From positions 1 through 51,723 of the forward strand of contig DATIFK010000175.1 in NCBI GenBank assembly GCA_035455265.1: DNA of 51,723 nt, in the 5' to 3' direction. Of this stretch, positions 16,115-22,834 are shown piece after piece. This stretch comes from MGOM01 sp035455265 (GTDB taxonomy: Bacteria > Chloroflexota > Anaerolineae > Anaerolineales > E44-bin32). Numbering within the stretch: the stretch's first letter is position 1; the number at the start of each line of letters is the position of its first letter. Made by a program: the position numbers and the translations under genes. A model generated the notes under the pieces. The model did no database searches, had not been told where the DNA came from, and saw nothing but the letters and a program-made list of their open reading frames with translations.

Positions 16115-16143
16115 ATTATCCAACGGTTCGATGGCCATGTCAA
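16115..16143 (-). promoter_or_regulatory. Promoter of the pheST T-box transcript
   Basis: On the minus strand TTGACA (16143-16138), a 17-bp spacer, then GATAAT (16120-16115). Predicted +1 is near 16108, about 340 nt before pheS. Confidence 0.85.
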
Positions 16144-16157
16144 CGGTGCCGTACTCG

Positions 16158-16234
16158 GCCTCACCCCGTTCGGGCCCCGAGCGCCGGCGGCCCGCCGCAC
16201 CGTCCCGGTGTCCTGCCGGGAGGGCGAGACGGCC
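16158..16234 (-). repeat. Dispersed GC-rich repeat R2
   Basis: A 77-bp copy, on the minus strand, of the element at 21521-21594. The first 43 bases are identical, and the end GGCCCGAACGGGGTGAGGC is shared; the middle differs by a few bases and a 3-bp length change. It lies between the eamA stop and the pheST promoter. Confidence 0.8.
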
Positions 16235-16307
16235 CACTGTCCCCCTCTGCGCCGGGAGATTACCTTCGTAAGGGCTCACTATGGCGGAGAGGAGGGGTGG
16301 ACTCCCC

Positions 16308-17213
16308 TCACTCCCCGGCCGCGGCGGGCACCGGCGCTGCCCGCGGCTTCCAGTTGACGGCGACGATGCCCGCCACGATCAGCCCTGCGCCGATCACCAG
16401 GTGCTGGTCCACCATCTCGTGCAGGAAGAGCACGCCCAGGATGACTCCCACGACGGGAAAGACGTATGTCACCACCGTCGCCCGCGTCGGCCCGACCGAT
16501 TGGATCAAACCAAAGTAGAGCAAATAGGCAATGCACGATCCCAGGATCCCGAGCCAGGCCAGCGCCAGCCACGTTTGGCCTTGCGCGGGGACAAGCTTCG
16601 ACGATTCAGCCGAGAGTGCGGCAACCCAGATGAAGGTGTCCGCGCCGATGAGCGGTACGAAGGCCTGGACCACCGGCGAGACTCCCCGCAGGGTCCGGCG
16701 GGCGAAAACCGAGCTGCCGGCATAGAACACGGCCGCCAGCAACACCGCCGCCTGGCCGAGCAAGCCCTGCTGGACTCCCTGCGGCCCGATGTCCCGAGCC
16801 ATCAGTGCTACCACGCCGATGAAGCCCGTCACCAGGCCGACGACCCGCGGCACGGTTATCCGATCGTCGTGTAGGGCGAAGTGAGCGATCACCATGGCGA
16901 ACAGTGGTACGGTGCCGTTGAGGATCGACGCCACGGCCGAGTCGATCGACGTCTCTCCCCACGAGATCAGGGCGAAGGGCAAGGCGGTGTTGGTGAGCCC
17001 CAGCAGCACCATCGCCCCCCAGGTGCGAGCGTCGCCAGGGAAATGCGGCCGACGAAGGGCGACGACGACGGCCAGGCCGGCCAGTCCGAACAGCAGCCGC
17101 CACCCGACCAGCGTCAACGGTCCCACATCGGCGACGGCGATCTTGATCCACAGGAACGAAGATCCCCAGATCAGGCCCAACACTCCGAACATCGTCCATT
17201 CACGCGCCTTCAT
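16308..17213 (-). CDS. EamA/RhaT-family transporter (drug/metabolite transporter)
   Basis: 301 residues with ten predicted membrane segments in two EamA repeats, for example WTMFGVLGLIWGSSFLWIKIAV at the start and TRATVVTYVFPVVGVILGVLFLHE in the second repeat. Length and pattern are standard for the drug/metabolite transporter superfamily; the substrate cannot be read from sequence. GAGGAGAGG precedes the ATG. Heptamer array D lies 24 bases upstream of the start. Confidence 0.9.
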   Translation of the reverse strand: MKAREWTMFGVLGLIWGSSFLWIKIAVADVGPLTLVGWRLLFGLAGLAVVVALRRPHFPGDARTWGAMVLLGLTNTALPFALISWGETSIDSAVASILNGTVPLFAMVIAHFALHDDRITVPRVVGLVTGFIGVVALMARDIGPQGVQQGLLGQAAVLLAAVFYAGSSVFARRTLRGVSPVVQAFVPLIGADTFIWVAALSAESSKLVPAQGQTWLALAWLGILGSCIAYLLYFGLIQSVGPTRATVVTYVFPVVGVILGVLFLHEMVDQHLVIGAGLIVAGIVAVNWKPRAAPVPAAAGE

Positions 17214-17236
17214 TGCCTACCTCTCCTCTAACAACA

Positions 17237-17271
17237 GTGGTCAGTAGCCTGTGATCGGTGGTCAGTCGTGG
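17237..17271. repeat. Heptamer array D (5 units)
   Basis: GTGGTCA, GTAGCCT, GTGATCG, GTGGTCA, GTCGTGG in 7-bp phase, in the 96-bp gap between ogt and eamA. There is no reverse block; two of the units are degenerate. Confidence 0.6.
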
Positions 17272-17309
17272 GAAGCCAATGACTCCACAGGATAGGCCCA
17301 TCCGAGTGA

Positions 17310-18005
17310 CTAGATCATGGCGCCTTCCAGGCGCAACAGCTTCTCTTTGGTGCGCAGCCCGCCGCGCCCGGAGTAGCCGCCCAGTCGTCCGTCGGACGCC
17401 AGGACACGGTGGCAGGGGATGACGATCGGCACCGGGTTGCTGCCCAATGCCTGCCCCACGGCGCGAGCAGCGCGCGGCCGGCCGATGCGTCGAGCAATCT
17501 GACCGTAGGTCGCCACCTGGCCGCGCGGCACCGCCTGCGCCGCCTGCAGCACAGTCCGCTGAAACGCAGTGAGATGTCGCAGATCGACGGGAAGGGAAAA
17601 GTCCCGCCGGCGACCGCTCAAGTACTCAAGGACCTGGCGGCGGGCCTCCGCCGTCGGCTCTTCGGCGCGCACGGCCGGCCGCCGCAGCCGTCGTTCCAGG
17701 TCCCGGCGAAAGGCCGCCTCCGGGCGATCGTATTCGACCGCCACCAGGCCCTTCTCACTGACCGCCACCCACAGCGGGCCGACGGGCGAGCGGGCAACGC
17801 GCGCGTAAGACAATGGGGTGGGCATTCGCTCACGCAGCCGCCGCTCCAGGCTCTGCCGGGCCCGCTCCCAGATTTGCGCTCCCGGCCCGGCGGCGTAGAG
17901 ATCGTCGAGGTCGCGGGCCAGCGTCGCCGGATCCTCCGACGGCCGCCGATCACCGAGCCAGGCTTCCCAGGCGGCAAGGCTTTCCGTCCGCTTGGACGAT
18001 GTCAT
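17310..18005 (-). CDS. ogt: Methylated-DNA--protein-cysteine methyltransferase with N-terminal extension
   Basis: 231 residues. The C-terminal ~155 residues are a standard Ogt/MGMT: VPRGQVATYGQIA (DNA-binding helix), the Arg-finger region SRAARAVGQALGSNP-like RAARAVGQALGSNPVPIVIPCHRV with acceptor Cys198, and GGYSGRGGLRTKEKLLRLEG. It repairs O6-alkylguanine by irreversible transfer to Cys198. About 73 extra residues precede it (helical, charged, WEAWLGDRRPSEDPATLARDL and RARQSLERRLRERM). The ATG overlaps the stop of the ECF sigma gene (ATGA), the slot normally used by an anti-sigma factor. Whether the extension binds the sigma factor is inference. Confidence 0.9.
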   Translation of the reverse strand: MTSSKRTESLAAWEAWLGDRRPSEDPATLARDLDDLYAAGPGAQIWERARQSLERRLRERMPTPLSYARVARSPVGPLWVAVSEKGLVAVEYDRPEAAFRRDLERRLRRPAVRAEEPTAEARRQVLEYLSGRRRDFSLPVDLRHLTAFQRTVLQAAQAVPRGQVATYGQIARRIGRPRAARAVGQALGSNPVPIVIPCHRVLASDGRLGGYSGRGGLRTKEKLLRLEGAMI

Positions 18006-18505
18006 GCGTCCACCTCCTCCAACCATGTCCGAAGCCTCCGCAGGGCCTGATACACGTTGGCGCGCGCCGATGCCGCACTGCAGCCGAGGGCTACGCCAAT
18101 CTCGGGGTACGACAGTTCCTGGTACTTCCTCATCACCAGGGCCGCTCGCTGCTTGGCCGGCAGACGTCGCACGGCCTCATCCACCCGGCGTAGTCGTTCT
18201 CGCCGTTCGGCGGCCTCGGGGACGCCAGAGGCGTGATCCGGCAGGTCTGAATCCATCGCCTGCTCGCGCTCTCGGCCTCGCGCCAGCCGCCGCCCATACG
18301 AGTTTGCCGCGTTGGTCGCCACGGCGTACAGCCAGGCGCGCGGGTGGTGGATCCGTTCGCCCTTCGCGGCTGAGGCGGCCGCTTGCAGAAAGGCGTCCTG
18401 CAGGCAATCCTCCGCCGCCGATGGATCACGCAGCAGCCGCCACAGGTAGGCGTGGATCGGCCGGGCATAATCGCGGACAAGGGCTTCCACATCGAGCGCA
18501 GGCAC
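18002..18505 (-). CDS. ECF-type RNA polymerase sigma factor
   Basis: 167 residues. Sigma2 region: VRDYARPIHAYLWRLLRDPSAAEDCLQDAFLQAA, then HPRAWLYAVATNAANSYGRR. Sigma4 region: RLPAKQRAALVMRKYQELSYPEIGVALGCSAASARANVYQALRRLR, a clear helix-turn-helix. No region 1.1, 3 or C-terminal extension. The GTG start has AGGAGA five bases upstream. It is coupled to ogt by a four-base overlap, so its regulon may include alkylation or DNA-damage repair; there is no transmembrane anti-sigma gene nearby. The MFS gene ends 51 bases upstream on the same strand. Confidence 0.93.
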   Translation of the reverse strand: MPALDVEALVRDYARPIHAYLWRLLRDPSAAEDCLQDAFLQAAASAAKGERIHHPRAWLYAVATNAANSYGRRLARGREREQAMDSDLPDHASGVPEAAERRERLRRVDEAVRRLPAKQRAALVMRKYQELSYPEIGVALGCSAASARANVYQALRRLRTWLEEVDA

Positions 18506-18556
18506 GTGGTTCTCCTGACAATAGTAGACGCCGTAGATGCGGAAATGTGAAAAGCG

Positions 18557-19795
18557 TCAGGCCTGCCCGACCGGCAGGACCTGGGTTGCCCGGGCCATGC
18601 GCGCCGACCGGCTGAGCAGGATGAAGCCGAGCACCGCCACCAGCCCCGTAACCAGGCCGCTGTACCAAATAGCCACCGGGGCGACCTGGTCGCTCAGGAT
18701 GCCGCCCAGCACCGGGCCGATGCCGAAGCTGACCCCCCAGGTGAGCGCATAGATGCCCATGTAGCGGCCGCGCATGTCCGGTGGCGCCAGGGCGGCCGTG
18801 AGCGTGGTCGAGGTCGGCGCCATGATCAGCTCGCCCACGGTCAGGATGATCATGCTCCCCAGGAACGCCGGGAAGGTCGATCCCAACGCCACGCTGCCGA
18901 CGCCGACGGCATAGAACAACGATCCGATGGCGAGCACGCGCAGCGTCGGGTAACGCATGGTCAGTTTGGTCACGCTGTACTGGAACAAGACGACCATGGC
19001 CGCATTGGTCGCCAGGATGAAGCCGTACTGGCTTTCCGGCACACCGAAGGACTCTTTGGCGTAGACCGGCAGCAGAACCATCAGCATGGAGTACCCCATT
19101 CCGGCCAGGCTTAGCACGCCGCAGAAGAGGAGGAACGGTCGGTCGCGCAGCACCGGGCCGTAGCCCGTCGTTCTGCTCGCCGAGATCAAGGTCCCCCGTT
19201 CCGGCAGGGTCTCGTGAGCGAAGATCAGAATGAGCACGGCGAAAGCCACGCTGGCACCGGCCGCGCCGAAGAACGCCAGGTCGTACGAGACGAACACCAG
19301 GAACCCGCCGACGGCCGGCCCGATGGCGACGCCCAGGTTGGAGATCATGCGCATCAAGGCATAGGCGCCCGGCCGGCGGTCGCCCGGGACGAGATCCGCC
19401 ACCATGGCGTCGGCCCCGACGCGGTAGACCGGGCCGAAACCTCCCAGGGCCACCATGATCAACTGCCACGCGGGCAAGGTGTCGGCGCGGGACAGGGCGG
19501 CCATCGCCAGACCGGTGAGGCCCAGGCTCAACACCATCGCCGCTCGACGGCCAAACCGGTCCACGGCCGGCCCGGCCATCGAGGTGGCCGCCAGCCCCGC
19601 CACCGAGTTGAGCGTGAGCAGCAAGGTCACGGTCGTCAGTGGGACTTGCAGCTCGCGGCGCGCGTAGATCGTCAGAAACGGCCACACCATGCTCCCGCCG
19701 ATCGAGTTCAGGAGCACGCCCCAGAACAGGAGCCAGAACTGCCGTGGATAGTCGGCGGCGATCTTGCGCAGGCGGTCAAGCCGCAGGAAGGACAC
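18557..19795 (-). CDS. Major facilitator superfamily exporter
   Basis: 412 residues, twelve predicted membrane segments. The loop between segments 2 and 3 reads GPAVDRFGRRAAM (MFS motif A), repeated in weaker form later. PDMRGRYMGIYALTWGVSFGIGPVLGG fits the drug-efflux/MFS_1 group. The GTG at 19795 is chosen because AGGAGA lies ten bases upstream and the membrane topology begins right after; the longer open frame runs through a hairpin and has a non-protein-like composition. Substrate unknown. Confidence 0.88.
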   Translation of the reverse strand: MSFLRLDRLRKIAADYPRQFWLLFWGVLLNSIGGSMVWPFLTIYARRELQVPLTTVTLLLTLNSVAGLAATSMAGPAVDRFGRRAAMVLSLGLTGLAMAALSRADTLPAWQLIMVALGGFGPVYRVGADAMVADLVPGDRRPGAYALMRMISNLGVAIGPAVGGFLVFVSYDLAFFGAAGASVAFAVLILIFAHETLPERGTLISASRTTGYGPVLRDRPFLLFCGVLSLAGMGYSMLMVLLPVYAKESFGVPESQYGFILATNAAMVVLFQYSVTKLTMRYPTLRVLAIGSLFYAVGVGSVALGSTFPAFLGSMIILTVGELIMAPTSTTLTAALAPPDMRGRYMGIYALTWGVSFGIGPVLGGILSDQVAPVAIWYSGLVTGLVAVLGFILLSRSARMARATQVLPVGQA

Positions 19796-19832
19796 GACCT
19801 GTGATCTCCTGAGGCGAAAGCGATGGAAAGCG

Positions 19833-19864
19833 CAGGGGCACGGCTGCCTGGCCGTGCCCCTGCC
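19833..19864. terminator. 13-bp GCAGGGGCACGGC hairpin
   Basis: GCAGGGGCACGGC at 19833-19845 pairs with GCCGTGCCCCTGC at 19852-19864, 6-nt loop. It lies between the MBL gene stop and the MFS start, with a pyrimidine-rich minus-strand tail (GCGCTTTCC). A likely end for the HAD-MBL transcript, and a relative of the GTAGGGGCAC palindrome at 38833. Confidence 0.6.
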
Positions 19865-19938
19865 TCGATTCCATTCCCGAGGTGATGACTGCGGCGGGTT
19901 CGGCGGCATTTTATCACGCCGCCTGTTCCCGCCTGCGG

Positions 19939-20670
19939 TCAGATGGGCTCCACCGCGATCCCCCGCCGGTCGAGGTCATCCAGGAGCGCGTCGCGCCCAC
20001 CCCCCAGAACCGGCGGGCCGTGCGACGGGAGCAGATGATCGTAGTCGAGCTCGCTCATCCGCACCATGGACGCCAAGGCTATCCCAGGGTCCGGGCTGGC
20101 GAAGGCGAAGGGGGGAGACAACCGGTCGCGCAGATTCATGGCGGCATCGCCGCAGATGAGCGCACCGTCCTGAGGATGGAGGAAGCCGACCTGCCCCGGA
20201 GTGTGGCCCGGCAGATGGATGACCGCCAGTCCATCGGAGGCCTGGCCGCCTTCGAGCTCGCGCGCCACGGGGATCTGCCAGCGCCCGGTCCGCATGAAGA
20301 AACGCCCAAACCAGAAGGCCACTCCCCTCGGGCGTTGGCGGCGATAGCTGACCGCGCCCGTCACGAACGGCACTTCGTCCCGGTGGCAGACGACGGCCGG
20401 GTTCCAGGCCCGGCGGAGCGCCGCCAGCCCACCGGCGTGATCGTAGTGGCCGTGGGTCAAAAGGACGCGCCGGACGCCGGCCCCGCGCGTCGCCAGGCGC
20501 ACGGCCGCAACCAGTTCATCGGCCGCTCCCGGCGGGCCGGAGTCGATCAGCGTCCATTCGCCGTCGCGGACCACCAGCCAGAAGGCCACCGGCACCACGA
20601 TCCCTCCGAACACTTCGAAGGGAACTTCCATGCGGTAGATGTGATCGGTGACCAACTCGAAGCCGGCCAT
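19939..20670 (-). CDS. MBL-fold metallo-hydrolase (glyoxalase II-like)
   Basis: 243 residues. LTHGHYDHAGGL (His73, His75, Asp77, His78) is the HxHxDH motif, LPGHTPGQVGFL carries the third His, ICGDAAMN the bridging Asp, and LLPSHGPP the last His. This is the full metal set of the metallo-beta-lactamase fold with a glyoxalase II/lactonase-like order. The start at 20670 is four bases after the HAD stop with GAGG just upstream, so the pair is one operon. Substrate unknown. Confidence 0.88.
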   Translation of the reverse strand: MAGFELVTDHIYRMEVPFEVFGGIVVPVAFWLVVRDGEWTLIDSGPPGAADELVAAVRLATRGAGVRRVLLTHGHYDHAGGLAALRRAWNPAVVCHRDEVPFVTGAVSYRRQRPRGVAFWFGRFFMRTGRWQIPVARELEGGQASDGLAVIHLPGHTPGQVGFLHPQDGALICGDAAMNLRDRLSPPFAFASPDPGIALASMVRMSELDYDHLLPSHGPPVLGGGRDALLDDLDRRGIAVEPI

Positions 20671-20674
20671 CGCC

Positions 20675-21421
20675 TCAGCCCCGACCGTCCAAGGCCTGAA
20701 TGGCGTCGATGACATCCTGCAGCTGGGGCACGGCCCGCTCGGGAATGACGACGCCCACGTGCTCCTGGTTGAATCCCGGATCGGCCTCGGCCTGGACCCA
20801 AATCTGGTGCAGGCCGGCGCGCTGCGCCCCGAGGATGTCCTCGCCCAGCATGTCGCCGATCATCACGGCTTCCTGCGGCGCGATCCCCCAGCCGCGCAGC
20901 ACGTCCTGGAACAAAGTGGGGGTCGGCTTGCGCACCCCGACAGCAGCCGAGACCACGATCGGAGAGAAGAAGGGACGCAGGCCGGCCGAATCGATCAGCC
21001 GCTGGACGTTGGCCTCATCGCTGGCGTTGGAGATCAAGCCCAGGCGGTGGCCGCGCTGGCGCAACTGTAAAAGGACCTCCTGAGCCCCCGCCACCGGTAA
21101 CCAGCAGGCTTCGCTGGGCGCGTACATCCGCCGCAAGGCTTCCTCGAGGTGTTTGGGGTCAATCGATCCGGCACCCTGGCGGCCAAGCACCTCCAGGACC
21201 AGCGAGCGCGTCGAGCGCTCGCGATGATCCTGGCGCCGCTCGCGGAAGTTCGCCTCGAAGGTGGCCTGCATGTCTTCGATGAAAGCGGCCTCGTCCATCG
21301 TCCAGCCGGCCTGGTTCAAGTACGCCAGCATGGCCGACCGGCCAGCAGCCAACACCTCCGACCATTTCCCGCGGAAGCGAATCAGGGTCGAACCGAGATC
21401 GAAGATGACACCGCGAATCAT
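20675..21421 (-). CDS. HAD-family hydrolase
   Basis: 248 residues. Motif I is FDLGSTLIRF with nucleophile Asp8; the usual second Asp (DxDxT) is Gly10, a variant seen in part of the superfamily and likely to slow or alter phosphatase activity. Motif II is LGLISNAS, the motif III Lys is in VGVRKPTPTLFQ, and motif IV is MIGDMLGEDILGAQRAG. An alpha-helical type I cap lies between. A phosphatase of small metabolites is the best general guess. It lies directly upstream of the MBL gene. Confidence 0.87.
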   Translation of the reverse strand: MIRGVIFDLGSTLIRFRGKWSEVLAAGRSAMLAYLNQAGWTMDEAAFIEDMQATFEANFRERRQDHRERSTRSLVLEVLGRQGAGSIDPKHLEEALRRMYAPSEACWLPVAGAQEVLLQLRQRGHRLGLISNASDEANVQRLIDSAGLRPFFSPIVVSAAVGVRKPTPTLFQDVLRGWGIAPQEAVMIGDMLGEDILGAQRAGLHQIWVQAEADPGFNQEHVGVVIPERAVPQLQDVIDAIQALDGRG

Positions 21422-21448
21422 GGGCCGGCTAGTCCGCCCTACGCGGGC

Positions 21449-21477
21449 GCTGGGGGCGTCTCACCCCTACCCCCAGC
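21449..21477. repeat. Small GCTGGGGG/CCCCCAGC hairpin
   Basis: An 8-bp stem with a 13-nt loop just upstream of the HAD gene. The stem sequence resembles the ends of the 11449-11793 element. Confidence 0.4.
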
Positions 21478-21520
21478 TGGATCGGGTCGCCTCTCGTGAG
21501 GGAATGCTGCAGAAGGAGGG

Positions 21521-21594
21521 GGCCGTCTCGCCCTCCCGGCAGGACACCGGGACGGTGCGGCGGTCCGGGGCTCGCGGCCCGAACGGGGTGAGGC
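21521..21594 (+). repeat. Dispersed GC-rich repeat R1
   Basis: A 74-bp element starting GGCCGTCTCGCCCTCCCGGC and ending GGCCCGAACGGGGTGAGGC. It contains a CACCG/CGGTG stem. It is nearly identical to R2 at 16158-16234; parts recur at 34251 (second half inverted) and 49590. It lies between the HAD start and the dehydrogenase stop. Confidence 0.8.
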
Positions 21595-21618
21595 TGAAAG
21601 GCGCGCCTCGTCATGTCG

Positions 21619-22632
21619 CTAGTACCCCACCTGCGGGTCGTACAGGTTGAGTAAGGGCTGGTCGGCCAGATAGCGCTGCAGGTTTTCAGCGAAGAGGGCC
21701 GTCGCCTGTTCGAAGTAGCGGCCCGAGGCGCCGGCGACGTGCGGCGAGAGAATCACGTTGGGCATCTCCCACAACGGACTGGTCGCCGGCAACGGCTCCA
21801 CCGGATAGACGTCCAGGGCCGCGCCTCCCAGGCGCTTCTCGCTCAGCGCCTCCACCAGGGCGTTGTGATCGATCACGCCGCCGCGCGAAACGTCGACGAG
21901 GCAGGCGGTCGGCTTCATCTCCTGGATGACCGCCCGGCCGATCAATCCCCGCGTCTCGGGCGTCAGCGGCACCGTCAGGACGATGAAATCGCACAGCGAC
22001 ACCATCGACTTGAGCGCCTGGGGAGGGTAGAGGCGGTCGGGGATGTCGGCGCCGATGTCCCCGCGGCCGTCGAGACGATAGCCGTCGTCGCCAAGCCCCT
22101 TGAGGTTGCGCTTGGTCGCCAGCACCGTCGCGCCAAAGGCCCGGCACAGGCGGCCGACCTCGCGGCCGACACTGCCGTAGCCGACGATCCCGACGGTGCT
22201 GCCGCTCAGGTCCATCGGGCGGAAGCGGTCGAATCGGTTGTCGGCCCACCGCTTCTCGGCCTGGTCGCGCTCCATGCGCGGCAGGCGCCGTCCCAAGGCC
22301 AGAATGCACATCAGCACGAACTCGCCCATTTGCGGCGCGGCGGCCCCGCTCAACGTCGTGATCTGGATGCCGCTTCGCAGCAGCGGGTCGTCAGCGACGT
22401 GGTCCACACCGGCATAGTGGAACTGCACCCAACGCAGGCTGGGCACGGCTTCGGGCGGCGGCAATGCGCGCACCGTGTAGAGCACCTCGACGTCGCCCAG
22501 GATCTCCTCGGGCAGGTCCTCCGCGGTCGCGGCCGGATGAACCTCGATGCGCAGCCGCGGCGAAACGGCCCGCAGCCGTTCCAACAGCGGGTCTGGGAAT
22601 CGCAGCGTCATCAGGACCAGGACGTCGCTCAT
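21619..22632 (-). CDS. D-isomer-specific 2-hydroxyacid dehydrogenase family protein
   Basis: 337 residues. The Rossmann motif is GIVGYGSVGREVG (151-156 core). The catalytic triad is Arg250 (VSRGGVID), Glu279 (DVYPVEPLP) and His298 (LSPHVAG). It should reduce a 2-keto acid or oxidise a D-2-hydroxyacid with NAD(P). The N-terminal SDVLVLMTLRFPDPLLERL fits the substrate domain. The start at 22632 is preferred: TACAAT lies seven bases upstream, and the longer frame overlaps the previous gene. Its neighbour is a lactate permease, so a 2-hydroxyacid pathway is plausible. Confidence 0.9.
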   Translation of the reverse strand: MSDVLVLMTLRFPDPLLERLRAVSPRLRIEVHPAATAEDLPEEILGDVEVLYTVRALPPPEAVPSLRWVQFHYAGVDHVADDPLLRSGIQITTLSGAAAPQMGEFVLMCILALGRRLPRMERDQAEKRWADNRFDRFRPMDLSGSTVGIVGYGSVGREVGRLCRAFGATVLATKRNLKGLGDDGYRLDGRGDIGADIPDRLYPPQALKSMVSLCDFIVLTVPLTPETRGLIGRAVIQEMKPTACLVDVSRGGVIDHNALVEALSEKRLGGAALDVYPVEPLPATSPLWEMPNVILSPHVAGASGRYFEQATALFAENLQRYLADQPLLNLYDPQVGY

Positions 22633-22639
22633 CGCGGCG

Positions 22640-22645
22640 ATTGTA
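22640..22645 (-). promoter_or_regulatory. -10 box of leaderless 2-hydroxyacid dehydrogenase gene
   Basis: TACAAT seven bases before the ATG; ATGACC lies 16 bases further upstream. It sits in the 31-bp gap after the small membrane protein gene, giving the dehydrogenase its own promoter. Confidence 0.55.
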
Positions 22646-22663
22646 CAACAGCGGCGAGGCTGG

Positions 22664-22834
22664 TCATCCGAAAGCCAGGGCCAGCAGCATCCCCAGCACG
22701 ATCGCGCCCAAGGCAACGGCCTGCGCCAGCCCGGGCGGGGCGGCCGAGAGGGCCAGCGCTGGAATCATGATCAGGGCCGCGGCCGCAGCCAGCCAGCCGT
22801 CGCGCGAAAGACGGAGGCGAGGCCCAGGGTTCAC
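22664..22834 (-). CDS. Small two-helix membrane protein coupled to lactate permease
   Basis: 56 residues: a short basic N-terminus (PGPRLRLSRDG), then two hydrophobic helices, WLAAAAALIMIPALALSAA and LAQAVALGAIVLGMLLALAF, joined by PPG. The GTG start overlaps the stop of the permease (GTGA), strong evidence for translation right after it. No family is recognised. It may be a small accessory subunit of the permease; that is inference from position and size. Only the overlap and the composition support it. Confidence 0.65.
   Translation of the reverse strand: MNPGPRLRLSRDGWLAAAAALIMIPALALSAAPPGLAQAVALGAIVLGMLLALAFG

Noticed and set aside
16308..16330. The eamA tail and R2 as one transposable unit
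   Set aside because: No inverted ends or target duplication connect them; R2 alone matches the copy at 21521.
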